This document shows positions 1-8,713 of a DNA stretch of 64,000 nt, piece by piece. The notes beneath the pieces are model-generated. The model did no database searches. It was given only the letters and a program-made list of their open reading frames with translations, and was not told where the DNA came from. Position 1 is the first letter of the stretch, and each line of letters starts with the position of its first letter. The stretch is from Planosporangium thailandense (GTDB taxonomy: Bacteria > Actinomycetota > Actinomycetes > Mycobacteriales > Micromonosporaceae): assembly GCF_011947195.1 (NCBI RefSeq), contig NZ_JAATVY010000004.1, positions 124,001 through 188,000 on the forward strand, in the 5' to 3' direction. A program made the position numbers and the translations under genes.

Positions 1-492
1 CGCCGGGTGCCCGACGCGGTGCTGCTGGTGGTCAGCGGCGGACCGTACCGCGAGAAACTCCAGCGGCTGGCCCGCGACCTCGGCGTGTCCGACGCGGTCG
101 TCTTCACCGGCTCGGTGTCGTGGGAGGAGCTGCCGGAGCACTACGCGGCGGGCGACGTGTTCGCCATGCCCTGCCGGACCCGGCGCGGCGGCCTCGACGT
201 GGAGGGGCTCGGCATCGTCTACCTGGAGGCGTCGGCGACCGGCCTGCCGGTCGTCGCGGGGGACTCCGGGGGTGCGCCGGACGCGGTCGTCGACGGTGAG
301 ACAGGCTACGTGGTGGGAGGGCGGGACCTCGGCGCGATCGCCGACCGGGTCGCCACCCTACTGGCCGACCCGGCGCTGGCCCGCCGGCTGGGCACGGCAG
401 GACGGGCCTGGGTCGAGGCCGAGTGGGGCTGGCAGCGCCAGGCCGACCGGATGTGGGCCCTGCTGCACGGCGATCCGTCGTATTCTCACTGA
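1..492 (+). CDS. pimB: GT4 glycosyltransferase, PimB'-type mannosyltransferase (5' truncated)
   Basis: C-terminal half of a GT-B fold glycosyltransferase family 4 protein; its 5' end lies outside the window, and about 163 codons remain, ending in TGA. The visible part carries the nucleotide-sugar-binding half: a VVFTGSVSWEELPEHYAAGD segment, then PCRTRRGGLDVEGLGIVYLEA with the conserved E of the E-x7-E motif, and a GDSGGAPDAV loop. The run with DVEGLGIVYLEA and SGGAPD closely resembles PimB', the GDP-mannose-dependent enzyme adding the second mannose to phosphatidylinositol monomannoside at the cytoplasmic membrane (family knowledge). The neighbouring FadD15-like ligase repeats the mycobacterial Rv2187-Rv2188c arrangement and supports this reading. 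Another GT4 function cannot be excluded without the N-terminal half. Confidence 0.8.
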   Translation, partial: RRVPDAVLLVVSGGPYREKLQRLARDLGVSDAVVFTGSVSWEELPEHYAAGDVFAMPCRTRRGGLDVEGLGIVYLEASATGLPVVAGDSGGAPDAVVDGETGYVVGGRDLGAIADRVATLLADPALARRLGTAGRAWVEAEWGWQRQADRMWALLHGDPSYSH

Positions 493-561
493 TCGATCTA
501 TGGCCCGGCGACGGGGACCGATCTGTGCGACCCTTCCACGGAACGAGGGGAGTGGTACGGC

Positions 562-1926
562 GTGCGACGTTCACTGGCGGCCCGGGCCGGCGCGGTGCTG
601 ACCGTGCTGTTCATCGCGGCGTGCGGCGGGCCGAAGCATCCGCCACGCGACGTGCGCGACCCGGCGGCGTCGCCGATGCCCTCGGTGACCGCGGCGGACT
701 GGACGACCTACCACCACGACAACAGCCGCGCCGGTGTGGCGCCGGCGCTGGCGCCGCTGGGCACGCTCTCGCAGGCCTGGGAGGCCAGGCTCGACGGAGC
801 GGTGTACGGCCAGCCCCTCGCCGTGGGCGACCGGATCTTCGCGGCCACCGAGAACGACACGGTGTACGCCCTGTCCGCCGACAGCGGCCGGGTGCTGTGG
901 TCGACCCACGTCGGCACGCCGGTGCCGCGGTCGAAGCTGCCCTGCGGCAACATCGACCCGCTCGGCATCACCAGCACGATGGTGTACGACCCGGCCACCG
1001 GGCTGCTGTTCGCGCTCGCCGAGATCGCCGGGGGCGAACACGTCCTCGTCAGCATCGACGCCGCCACCGGCGAGATCCGCCAGCGTCGCAACGCCGACCC
1101 GCCGCGCGGTGACCGGCTGGCCCACCAGCAGCGCGGCGCGCTCAACCTGGTCGACGGCCGGGTCTACATCCCGTACGGCGGGCTCGCCGGCGACTGCGCC
1201 AAGTACTTCGGTTCGGTGGTGGCGCTGCCGACCACCGGCGATGCCGGCCCGATCAGCTACACGGTCCCCACTTCCCGGGAGGCGGGCATCTGGGCGCCCG
1301 GCGGCGGGACGCTCATCGGCGGCAGCCTGATGTACGCGGTGGGCAACGGCGAGTCGACGACGGGGTACGACGGCAGCGACTCGGTCCTCGCGCTGAGCCG
1401 CGACCTCAAGCTGGTGGATCGGTTCGCGCCGGCGACGTGGAGCGAGGACAACGCCAGCGATGCCGACCTGGGCTCGATGACCCCGGTCCTGGTCGGTGGG
1501 TACGTGTACGCCGACGGCAAGCGCGGGGTCGGGTACACGTTGCGCCCCGGCCGGCTCGGCGGCATCGGCGGGCAGGTCTCGCAGGCGACGGTGTGCCGGG
1601 CGTTCGGCGCCCCGGCCGTACTCGGGAACACGGTCTACGTCCCCTGCCCCGACGGCCCCCACGCGGTGACGGTCGACCCGTCCGGGGCGATCAAGGTCGG
1701 CTGGAAGTCCGGCGAGGCGGGCGGCGGCTCGCCGGTGATCGGTGGCGGCGCGGTCTGGGTGGTCGACGTCAAGGCCGGCGTCCTGTCCGCGCTCGACCCG
1801 GCGACCGGGGCGGTCCGCCAGCGCATCCAGGTCGGGGACGTGCCGCACTTCGCCTCGCCGACGCTGGCCGGCGGCCGGGCGTACGTGCCGACGATGCGGG
1901 GAGTCGTGGCCGTCGCCGGGGCGTGA
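562..1926 (+). CDS. PQQ-like beta-propeller lipoprotein
   Basis: 454 aa. The GTG start follows a GAGGGGAG ribosome site. The N-terminus is a lipoprotein signal peptide: RR at residues 2-3, a hydrophobic stretch, and a lipobox IAAC with Cys21. The rest is a series of propeller blades with the PQQ/Pyrrolo-quinoline-quinone-like pattern (for example VYALSADSGRVLWSTHVG, LLFALAEIAGGEHVLVSIDAATGE, VWVVDVKAGVLSALDPATGAV). Expected outside the cytoplasmic membrane as a lipid-anchored outer-surface protein, possibly a scaffold or sensor. No catalytic cofactor site is evident, so an enzymatic role is not claimed. It is convergent with the response regulator downstream and follows pimB by 69 bp. Confidence 0.75.
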   Translation: MRRSLAARAGAVLTVLFIAACGGPKHPPRDVRDPAASPMPSVTAADWTTYHHDNSRAGVAPALAPLGTLSQAWEARLDGAVYGQPLAVGDRIFAATENDTVYALSADSGRVLWSTHVGTPVPRSKLPCGNIDPLGITSTMVYDPATGLLFALAEIAGGEHVLVSIDAATGEIRQRRNADPPRGDRLAHQQRGALNLVDGRVYIPYGGLAGDCAKYFGSVVALPTTGDAGPISYTVPTSREAGIWAPGGGTLIGGSLMYAVGNGESTTGYDGSDSVLALSRDLKLVDRFAPATWSEDNASDADLGSMTPVLVGGYVYADGKRGVGYTLRPGRLGGIGGQVSQATVCRAFGAPAVLGNTVYVPCPDGPHAVTVDPSGAIKVGWKSGEAGGGSPVIGGGAVWVVDVKAGVLSALDPATGAVRQRIQVGDVPHFASPTLAGGRAYVPTMRGVVAVAGA

Positions 1927-1959
1927 CTGCCGTGCCTCCGGCGACGGCCGGACCGCCGT

Positions 1960-2628
1960 TTAGAACTTCGGGGTGTCCGGTGCCTCGAGCAGGCCGAGCC
2001 GCAGCGCCGTCATCAGCGCCTGGGCCCGGTTGGCCGCGCCGAGCTTCTCGTACAGCTTCGAGATGTGGGTCTTCGCCGTCGACTCGGACACGAACAGCTG
2101 CTTGGCGATGCCCGCGACGCTCATGCCGTCGGCGAGCAGGCGGAGCACCTGCCCCTCCCGCGGGGAGAGCTGCGGGCCGGTGGGCGCGAGCCGCCGCTTC
2201 ATCGCCTCGGCGAGGTCGGCCGCGGTGAACGCGCTGGGCGCGGACGCGGCGTGGCGGGCCGCGGCGACGACCTCGTCGGCCGGAGCGGTCTTGGGCACGA
2301 ACGCGCTGGCGCCCGCTTCGAGAGCGCCGAACAGCTGGTCGTCGCCGGCGTACATGGTCAGCACGACGATGCCCATCGTGGCGCTGGTCTTGCGCAGCGC
2401 GCGGGTGGCCTCGAGGCCACTGCCGTCGGGCAGGAGAAGGTCCATGATGACGACGTCGGGCTGCAGGGCGCCGGCCTGACGGATGGCCTCGGCCGCGGTG
2501 GCGGCCTCGCCGACCACCTCGAACTGCCGGTCACGCTCGAACGCGTGACGTAGTCCCCGGCGGATGAGGTCATGGTCGTCGACGAGCAGGACCTTGGTCC
2601 GGGCCGTTGAGGTCACGGGTGCTGACAT
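1960..2628 (-). CDS. NarL/LuxR-family response regulator
   Basis: 222 aa. Receiver domain at about residues 12-130 with the acidic pair VDDHD, phospho-acceptor Asp63 in VVIMDLLLPDG, and the conserved Thr/Lys region (VVLTMYAG, FVPKTA). The C-terminal LuxR helix-turn-helix at about 153-213 has LSPREGQVLRLLADGMSVAGIA and SESTAKTHISKLYEKLGA. It starts at ATG 2628, with AAGGAG about 12 bases upstream. The next gene upstream encodes a cognate HisKA_3 sensor kinase 28 bp away on the same strand, so the two form an orphan-looking NarL-type two-component system. Its targets are not visible from sequence. Confidence 0.93.
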   Translation of the reverse strand: MSAPVTSTARTKVLLVDDHDLIRRGLRHAFERDRQFEVVGEAATAAEAIRQAGALQPDVVIMDLLLPDGSGLEATRALRKTSATMGIVVLTMYAGDDQLFGALEAGASAFVPKTAPADEVVAAARHAASAPSAFTAADLAEAMKRRLAPTGPQLSPREGQVLRLLADGMSVAGIAKQLFVSESTAKTHISKLYEKLGAANRAQALMTALRLGLLEAPDTPKF

Positions 2629-2656
2629 ATCCGGAGCTCTCTCCTTTTAGGGTGAC

Positions 2657-4315
2657 TCACACGCTACCGCGCCGAGGCGCTGAGCCAAGTACAACGGCCA
2701 CCGTCGTGCCATTGGGAACACGCGGCCTGATCTCCAGACGCCCCCGGATCCGTTCCGCGCGTTCCGCCATGATGGCAAGACCGTACCGGCCTTCCTTAGG
2801 TGTATCCACCATTCCATGCCCATCGTCTGATACTTCGATTTCAGCAAACGGTGGATCAATGGTGCAGGTTACCCACAGATTTTCGGCGCCTGCATGTTTG
2901 CGCGCGTTCGTGATCGCCTCCTGGGCGATACGCAGCAGTTCGGCCTCTGTTGCGGCCGGCAGGCGCGCGGTCGATTCGTCCAGCGACAGGTGCACGCGCA
3001 GACCCGCGGACTGCCCGACGGTCCGGGCGTAGTCGGCGATCGCGGTGGCGAGCCCGCCGTACCGGTCGACCTCGCTGCGCAGCTCGAACAGCGACAGCCG
3101 CAGCTCGGTGATGACCCGGGTGACCTCCGAGCGCAGTACCCGCAGCTCCTCGGTGGTCGCGTCGACGTCCGGCAGGGCGGCCAGGGCGTTGTCGATGCCG
3201 TAGCCCACCATCACGAGCTCCTGCGCGACCCCGTCGTGGATCTCGCGCGCCAGGCGCTGCCGCTCCTCCGAGGTGGCCAGCGAGCGGACCTCGTCGAACA
3301 GCAGCGCGGCCTCCAGTCGCAGCGCCGCCGGCGCGGCGACCTGAGCGGCGCGGGCGACCAGGGGTGGCGGGTACGCCCCCGGCGTATCGGTCTCGAGCGC
3401 GATCAGCCCGACGGTACGGACACCCGCGACCAGCGGCACGATCAGCGCCGACACCTCCGTGCCGGGCGTCACCGCCGACCGCGCCTGGGACCGGTTGGCC
3501 GTCTGCGGCTGCTGGCTGGCCCACGCGTCCGCGATCGCCGAATCGGCGTCGAGCCCGGTCTCCCAGTCGACCCGGTCGGCGCCCATCTGCGCGAGTACGA
3601 CCAGCCGGCCACCACCGCTCGCGGACAGGACCGCGGCCCGGGTGGCGGGCACGACCGCGCGTAGCTCGTCGAGCAGGTGCTCGGCCAGCCCGCCCGGGTC
3701 GAGGGTGGCCCCGGGCAGCTGACGGGCGACCGTGCGCAGCTGGGTGAGCAGGCGCGTGGCCTCCGCGTACGGCTGGGGGGAGTCCCGCTCCGACAGCAGG
3801 CTCTGCTGGACGAAGACGGCCACCCCGGCGGCCACGCCGGACAGCCAGAGCCACAGGATGCTCGACCCGGTGTATCCGGTCGCGCCCAGCGAGGGGTCGG
3901 CGAGCCGGGCCGCGACGAGCACCACGGCGGCGGCGGCCAACAGCAGGGGCGCCTCGAACCGGCGGCGGGCCAGGGCGGCGGACACGCCCGGCACCCACAG
4001 GTAGGACAGCACGATGGCGGCGGTGCCGATCCCGGCGGCGGGCCGGTGGGCGGCGTGCGTGATCGCGGCCGCGGCGAGGCAGGTGATCACGACTTCGGCG
4101 AGGCGGGACAGCGGTCCGATGACCGGCTGCGCCGGCCGCAGCACCGCCGGAAGGCCCGCGGCGGCCATCAGCGCGATCCAGACGAGTACGTACCAGGTGG
4201 GCACCGCCCGCAGCGACAGCGCGGCCACGAGGATGAGGATCGCGCCCCGGACCGCCATACCGAGCAGACGCGGCCGCCGCAGGGCGGCCGACGTCACCGA
4301 TTCGTCAGCCGCCAT
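2657..4315 (-). CDS. Membrane sensor histidine kinase with GAF domain (HisKA_3)
   Basis: 552 aa. About five hydrophobic helices fill residues 18-175, followed by a GAF-like domain (about 205-335), a HisKA_3 dimerisation helix with His360 in REIHDGVAQ, and a HATPase_c domain with N-box EAITNARKHAGA (Asn470) and G-box DDGHGM. It autophosphorylates and presumably passes phosphate to the NarL-type regulator immediately downstream. The start ATG 4315 overlaps the stop of the acyl-CoA ligase gene by 11 bp, so translation may be coupled; no strong ribosome site is seen, and a GTG at 4297 is an alternative. The signal sensed is unknown. Confidence 0.88.
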   Translation of the reverse strand: MAADESVTSAALRRPRLLGMAVRGAILILVAALSLRAVPTWYVLVWIALMAAAGLPAVLRPAQPVIGPLSRLAEVVITCLAAAAITHAAHRPAAGIGTAAIVLSYLWVPGVSAALARRRFEAPLLLAAAAVVLVAARLADPSLGATGYTGSSILWLWLSGVAAGVAVFVQQSLLSERDSPQPYAEATRLLTQLRTVARQLPGATLDPGGLAEHLLDELRAVVPATRAAVLSASGGGRLVVLAQMGADRVDWETGLDADSAIADAWASQQPQTANRSQARSAVTPGTEVSALIVPLVAGVRTVGLIALETDTPGAYPPPLVARAAQVAAPAALRLEAALLFDEVRSLATSEERQRLAREIHDGVAQELVMVGYGIDNALAALPDVDATTEELRVLRSEVTRVITELRLSLFELRSEVDRYGGLATAIADYARTVGQSAGLRVHLSLDESTARLPAATEAELLRIAQEAITNARKHAGAENLWVTCTIDPPFAEIEVSDDGHGMVDTPKEGRYGLAIMAERAERIRGRLEIRPRVPNGTTVAVVLGSAPRRGSV

Positions 4316-6110
4316 AGATGGCGGCGATCTCGTCGGCGTACTCCTTCATCACCACGTTGCGCTTCACCTTCAGCGAGGGGGTCAACTCGCCGGTAGCCTC
4401 GGTGAAGTCCCGAGGCAGGACCCGGAAGGACCTGATCGACTCGGCCTTGGAGACCGCCTGGTTAGCGTAATCGACGGCTTCCTGTACGGCGGCCCGCAAC
4501 TGGGGATCTTCACGCAGTTCAGCGACGGTGGCGTCGGCCGGCTTGCCGTTCGCGGCCTTCCACGCCGGAAGCGACTCCTCGTCGATGGTGACGAGCGCCG
4601 CGATGAACGGCTGCCGGTCACCGATGACCATGCACTGGCTCACCAGCACGTGCCCGCGCAGCCGGTCTTCGAGTACGGCGGGGGCGACGTTCTTCCCGCC
4701 GGCGGTGACGATCAGCTCCTTCTTGCGGCCGGTGATCCGCAGGAACCCGTCGTCGTCGAGGTCGCCGAGGTCGCCGGTGTGGAACCAGCCGTCGGAGTCC
4801 AGGGCCTCCTTCGTCGCGACCTCGTTGTTCCAGTACCGGGCGAAGACCTGGTCGCCCTTCACGAGGATCTCGCCGTCGTCGGCGATGCGCACGGTGGTAC
4901 CGGGCAGCGGCCGGCCGACCGTGCCCAGGCGGACGCCGTCGTCGAAGTTGGCCGAGATGACCGGGGAGGTCTCGGTCAGCCCGTAGCCTTCGCGCACGTC
5001 GATGCCGATGCCCCGGTAGAAGTGCGCCAGCCGGGCGCCGAGGGGCGCGCCGCCGGAGATCGCGTGCCCGCACCGGCCGCCGAGGGCGGCGCGCAGCTTG
5101 CCGTACACCAGCCGGTCGAACAGCGCGTGCTCCAGCCGCAGCAGCAGGCCCGGGCCGCCGGAGTCGAGCGACTCGCTGTACGCGATCGCGACCCGCTCGG
5201 CCCGCCGGAAGATGTTGCCCCTGCCGTCGGCCTGCGCCTTCTGCTGCGCGGTGTTGTAGACCTTCTCGAACACCCGCGGCACCGACAGGATGAACGTCGG
5301 CTGGAACGACTGGAGATCCGCGACGAGGTTCTTGACGTCGGGAGCGTGGCCCATCCGGGCCCGCGCCTGCACGCAGCCGAGCTGGATGATGCGGGCGAAC
5401 GAGTGCGCCAGCGGCAGGAACAGCAGCGTGGACGCGTCCTCGCGGAACAGCGACGGCAGCTTCGGCAGGGCGTTGGAGATGTCGAACGCCAGGTTGCGGT
5501 GGGTCAGCACGCAGCCCTTGGGCCGGCCGGTCGTGCCGCTGGTGTAGATGATCGTGGCCGTGTCGTCCGCGCCGACCGCGTGGCGGCGCTGCTCGACCTC
5601 CTCGGCCGGGACGGCGGCGCCGTCGGCGACCAGTTCGTCGATCGCGCCGCGCTGGGTGGCGCCGTCGATCTGCCAGAGGTGGGTCAGCGTCGGCAGCCCG
5701 GCCCGGAGGTCCGACACGATCGCCCGGTGCGCGGCGGTCTCGACGAAGCACGCGACCGCGCCGGAGTCAGACAGGATCCAGCCGACCTGCTCGGCGCTGG
5801 AGGTCTCGTAGATCGGCACGGTCACCGCGCCGGCGGCCCAGATCGCGTAGTCGATGAGCGTCCACTCGTACCGGGTCTTGCTCATGAGCGCCACCCGGTC
5901 GCCCACCTGCACCCCGGCGGCGATCAGGCCCCGGGCCAGGGCGACCACGCCGTCACGGAACTGCGCGCAGGTCACGTCCTGCCATATGTCACCGGCGCGG
6001 CGAGCGAACTGGATCGCCTCCGGCGCGACGGCTGCGTTTTCCCACACCGGGTCGGTGAGCGTCGCCGAATCGGCGATGTCTGCGACCGGCGGTACGGAGA
6101 ACTCCCGCAC
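4305..6110 (-). CDS. fadD15: Long-chain acyl-CoA synthetase (FadD15-like AMP-binding enzyme)
   Basis: 601 aa from GTG 6110, chosen because AGGAG lies 6 bases upstream and the protein then begins as family members do (VREFSVPPVADIADSATL). The reading frame is open further upstream but that part does not look coding. ANL-superfamily motifs are complete: the P-loop YTSGTTGRPKGC, YGLTETSPVI, and the hinge/lysine region GWFHTGDLGDLDDDGFLRITGRKK followed by GGKNVAPAVLED. It activates fatty acids to acyl-AMP and then acyl-CoA, probably at the membrane. The neighbourhood (pimB' on one side, SRPBCC protein on the other) matches Rv2185c-Rv2188c of M. tuberculosis, supporting a FadD15 assignment. Confidence 0.9.
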   Translation of the reverse strand: MREFSVPPVADIADSATLTDPVWENAAVAPEAIQFARRAGDIWQDVTCAQFRDGVVALARGLIAAGVQVGDRVALMSKTRYEWTLIDYAIWAAGAVTVPIYETSSAEQVGWILSDSGAVACFVETAAHRAIVSDLRAGLPTLTHLWQIDGATQRGAIDELVADGAAVPAEEVEQRRHAVGADDTATIIYTSGTTGRPKGCVLTHRNLAFDISNALPKLPSLFREDASTLLFLPLAHSFARIIQLGCVQARARMGHAPDVKNLVADLQSFQPTFILSVPRVFEKVYNTAQQKAQADGRGNIFRRAERVAIAYSESLDSGGPGLLLRLEHALFDRLVYGKLRAALGGRCGHAISGGAPLGARLAHFYRGIGIDVREGYGLTETSPVISANFDDGVRLGTVGRPLPGTTVRIADDGEILVKGDQVFARYWNNEVATKEALDSDGWFHTGDLGDLDDDGFLRITGRKKELIVTAGGKNVAPAVLEDRLRGHVLVSQCMVIGDRQPFIAALVTIDEESLPAWKAANGKPADATVAELREDPQLRAAVQEAVDYANQAVSKAESIRSFRVLPRDFTEATGELTPSLKVKRNVVMKEYADEIAAIYGG

Positions 6111-6291
6111 GTCGACTCCTCGCGTGTGTGGCTGCCTGCCGGTAGCTCGAAACCTACCGGCAATGTGATCGCAAACTGTATGGGGGGTGCAACATATCGG
6201 CCGCGGGCCCGTGAGCCAGGTCACCGGCGCGGCGCGGTCGACGGCCCCCCGCCACCGTCGGCACGCCGGGCGAGTGCGCACCGACCGGCGC

Positions 6292-6318
6292 GCCTATCCG
6301 CCGCGACGGCGGATAGGC
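6292..6318. terminator. Stem-loop in the fadD15/SRPBCC divergent region
   Basis: Arms GCCTATCCGCC (6292-6302) and GGCGGATAGGC (6308-6318) are perfectly complementary, 11 bp with a 5-nt loop, in the 284-bp gap between two divergent genes. There is no T-run after it. It could be a leader hairpin or part of an operator; the location between divergent starts argues against a simple terminator. Confidence 0.4.
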
Positions 6319-6394
6319 TACCCCTGACCTGCTCCGCAGGAGATTCCGTTTCCTCCTCGGCCGGATGGCCGGGGTATCCATGGAAGGAATTCTG

Positions 6395-6847
6395 ATGACG
6401 GATACCTCGACGCAGTCGATCGTCGTCGACGCGCCGTGCGATAAGGTCGCCGCGGTTATCTGCGACTTCCCTCGTTACCCGGAGTGGGTGTCGGCGGTCA
6501 AATCCGCCGACGTGGTCGAGGAGTACGAAGACGGCTACGCCAGCCAGGTGCGTTTCGTCCTGGACGCCGGCGTGGTGGCTGACGAGTACACCCTTTCCTA
6601 CGAATACGCCGACGACATCTCTCGCATCGAGTGGCACCTGGTCAAGCCATCGAAGATGCAGAAATCGCAGGCTGGCTCGTACGATCTCGCCGACAACGGC
6701 GACGGCACCTCTACGGTGACCTACACCTTGGCCGTGGAGCTGTCGATTGGGATGCTGGGAATGTTCAAGCGCAAAGCCGAGAAAATGATCATGGACTCGG
6801 CGTTGAAAGAGCTCAAGCGCCGCGTCGAGTCGCTGGCGGGGAAGTGA
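6395..6847 (+). CDS. SRPBCC (START-like) lipid/polyketide-binding family protein
   Basis: 150 aa from ATG 6395, selected because GGAAGGA lies 6 bases upstream; an in-frame ATG at 6365 lacks such a site. The sequence has the SRPBCC helix-grip pattern: IVVDAPCDKVAAVICDFPRY at the N-terminus, a strand series through EYEDGYASQVRF, and a long C-terminal helix FKRKAEKMIMDSALKELKRRVES. The family binds hydrophobic ligands. Position next to FadD15 matches Rv2185c (TB16.3), and in Streptomyces similar genes sit beside glucokinase (recalled, not checked). The ligand is not predictable. The next gene begins 2 bp after its stop, so they form an operon. Confidence 0.82.
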   Translation: MTDTSTQSIVVDAPCDKVAAVICDFPRYPEWVSAVKSADVVEEYEDGYASQVRFVLDAGVVADEYTLSYEYADDISRIEWHLVKPSKMQKSQAGSYDLADNGDGTSTVTYTLAVELSIGMLGMFKRKAEKMIMDSALKELKRRVESLAGK

Positions 6848-6849
6848 AC

Positions 6850-7749
6850 ATGGACAACTCCCGGCTCGGCTCCGCGCGCGAGGAGGCTGAGCGGCTCGTC
6901 GTCACGGGGCTGGCCGTCGCGTCCACCGCGCTGCGCGGCATGGAGGCCAACCGGCAGCTCCGAGGCCTCGCCGAGCAGGTGCTCGGCTCCGACCGGATGC
7001 ACGACCTCGCCGCGGGCCTCGCGGGCTTCGTGAACGGGCTGGGTAGGAACGACGACGGTCCGGCGGCCGACGCGGCTGCCGGATCGCCGGGCCCGACGGC
7101 CGGACCGTCGCCGGACGCGGCGGCCGGACCGCGGCCCCGGGAGTCGGCCGGACCGGCCGCGGGATGGTCGACGGGATCCGCCGACTGCTGCGTGTGCCCG
7201 GTGTGCCGGTTGATCGCCGCGCTGCGGGATCCCAGCCCCGAGTTCGCCGAACGGTTGGCGTCGGCGGCCGGCGACCTCGCCGTCGGAATCAGCGGCCTGC
7301 TGCGGGCGTTGAGCGGTGTGGTGCCGACGCCGGGCCACCATGCCGAGCAGGGCCACCGCGCCGAGCACGGCCATCGTGCCGAGCACGGCCACCGCGCCGA
7401 GCATGGCGCGTGGCGTCAGGCCGAGGCTGACCCGTGGCGCGCGGCGACCAGGGCACCGGCGCCGGCCTGGGACGACGTGCCGGGGGACGACCGGACCCCG
7501 GATGATTCGACTTCGACCGCGGGTGCGGCATACTCCACCCCGACGATGGCCGCGGGGGCCTCGACGCCGGCATCGGAGCCGGCGGCGAAGAAGACCGCCG
7601 CGAAGAAGGCCACCGCGAAGAAGGCCACCGTCGGGAAGGCCGCGGCAACGGAGCCCGTGGCGAGGAAGGCCACCGCGAAGAAGGCGATGGCGAAGAAGGC
7701 TGTCAAAAAGGCGGTCCCCAGGGATGCCGGTGACGGCCCGCAAGAGTGA
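6850..7749 (+). CDS. Conserved actinobacterial protein with histone H1-like basic tail
   Basis: 299 aa, ATG 2 bp after the SRPBCC stop. The N-terminal 70 residues are helical (ARE EAERLVVTGLAVASTAL); a middle segment has a cysteine cluster CCVCPVCRLIAALRDPSPEF; next comes a run of four six-residue repeats of type HRAEHG at 7336-7407; the C-terminus is a Lys/Ala-rich tail (AAKKTAAKKATAKKAT and later AKKAMAKKAVKKA). The CCVCPVCR-type region followed by PEFAERL resembles a small family found beside glucokinase in Streptomyces (recollection only). The tail is like histone H1/HupS tails and suggests nucleic-acid or polyphosphate binding. Function unknown. Confidence 0.7.
   Translation: MDNSRLGSAREEAERLVVTGLAVASTALRGMEANRQLRGLAEQVLGSDRMHDLAAGLAGFVNGLGRNDDGPAADAAAGSPGPTAGPSPDAAAGPRPRESAGPAAGWSTGSADCCVCPVCRLIAALRDPSPEFAERLASAAGDLAVGISGLLRALSGVVPTPGHHAEQGHRAEHGHRAEHGHRAEHGAWRQAEADPWRAATRAPAPAWDDVPGDDRTPDDSTSTAGAAYSTPTMAAGASTPASEPAAKKTAAKKATAKKATVGKAAATEPVARKATAKKAMAKKAVKKAVPRDAGDGPQE
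7336..7407 (+). repeat. In-frame 18-bp tandem repeat (4 units)
   Basis: Four consecutive 18-bp units coding H-H-A-E-Q-G then three times H-R-A-E-H-G. Units differ only at synonymous or near-synonymous bases, indicating recent slippage expansion inside the coding sequence. Confidence 0.85.
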
Positions 7750-7764
7750 TGAAGGCAGGCACGC

Positions 7765-8709
7765 GTGTCGTTGACCATCGGCGTCGACATCGGGGGGACC
7801 AAGGTGCTCGGCGGGATCGTCGGCCCTGACGGTGAGGTTCTCGCCCAGACGCGGCGCCCCACGCCGGCTTATGATCCGGCCGGTACGTTGATCATGATCT
7901 GTGACGTGATCTCCGAGCTGCTCGCGGTCCAGAAGGTGGACGCGATCGGCATCGGAGCGGCCGGATGGATCGACGCCGCACGCTCGACGATCATGTACGC
8001 GCCCAACCTCGCCTGGCGCGACGAGCCGCTGCGCGACCACATCGCCAGCCGTTTCAACGTGCCGGTCGTGGTCGAAAACGACGCCAACGTCGCCGCCTGG
8101 GCGGAGTTCCGCTTCGGCGCCGCCCGCGAGGCGTCCGAATCGATGGTGCTCTACACCGTCGGCACCGGCATCGGCAGCGGCATCGTCCTCGGGGGCAACC
8201 TGGTCCGCGGCGCGTTCGGCGTCGCCGCCGAACTGGGCCACACCCGGGCCGTGCCCGACGGTCTCGTCTGCGGGTGCGGCCGCCGGGGCTGCCTCGAGCA
8301 GTACGCCAGCGGCAGCGCCCTGGTCCGCTACGCGAGGGCCACCGCCATGGAAGCCCCCGACAAGGCCGAGTACCTCCTCTCCCTGGCCAACGGCCTGCCG
8401 GAGGCGATCACCGGACCGATGGTCACCACCGCCGGCAAGGCGGGCGACCCGGCGGCGACCGCGGCGTTCGAGCGGATCGGGTACTGGCTGGGCAACAGCA
8501 TGGCCGACGTCGTGCAGATCCTGGACCCGCAGCTGATCGTGATCGGCGGCGGCGTGATCGACGCGGGCGACCTGCTGATGGTGCCGGCCGAGACCAGCTT
8601 CCGCGACGCCCTCGAGGCGCGCGGTCAGCTTCCGGTGGCCGGAGTACGCGCTGCGCAGATGGGCAACCTGGCCGGTGTCGTCGGCGCGGCCGATCTGGCG
8701 CGCCGCTGA
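7765..8709 (+). CDS. glkA: ROK-family glucokinase
   Basis: 314 aa from GTG 7765 with a GAAGGCAGG ribosome site. The phosphate-binding loop GVDIGGTK is at the N-terminus, the catalytic Asp lies in VVENDANVAAWAEF, GTGIGSGIV follows, and the ROK zinc motif is complete (HTRAVPDGLVCGCGRRGCLEQYASG, with C-G-C-G-x-x-G-C-L-E). It phosphorylates glucose with ATP (some relatives use polyphosphate) in the cytoplasm. In Streptomyces the orthologue also controls carbon catabolite repression. It lies 15 bp after the basic-tail protein and is followed 4 bp later by an EEP-family gene, so it is mid-operon. Confidence 0.92.
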   Translation: MSLTIGVDIGGTKVLGGIVGPDGEVLAQTRRPTPAYDPAGTLIMICDVISELLAVQKVDAIGIGAAGWIDAARSTIMYAPNLAWRDEPLRDHIASRFNVPVVVENDANVAAWAEFRFGAAREASESMVLYTVGTGIGSGIVLGGNLVRGAFGVAAELGHTRAVPDGLVCGCGRRGCLEQYASGSALVRYARATAMEAPDKAEYLLSLANGLPEAITGPMVTTAGKAGDPAATAAFERIGYWLGNSMADVVQILDPQLIVIGGGVIDAGDLLMVPAETSFRDALEARGQLPVAGVRAAQMGNLAGVVGAADLARR

Positions 8710-8713
8710 CGTC

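Noticed and set aside
571-1848. Long antisense open frame opposite the beta-propeller lipoprotein
   Set aside because: Arg/Ala/Gly-rich translation without motifs; typical antisense shadow in GC-rich DNA.
6168-6195. Promoter for fadD15 (TTGCAC and TACAGT on the minus strand)
   Set aside because: The two hexamers are only 6 bases apart, far from the 16-19 needed.
4014-6395. 793-codon open frame opposite the acyl-CoA ligase
   Set aside because: The opposite strand encodes a complete ANL enzyme; this frame has no recognisable domain.
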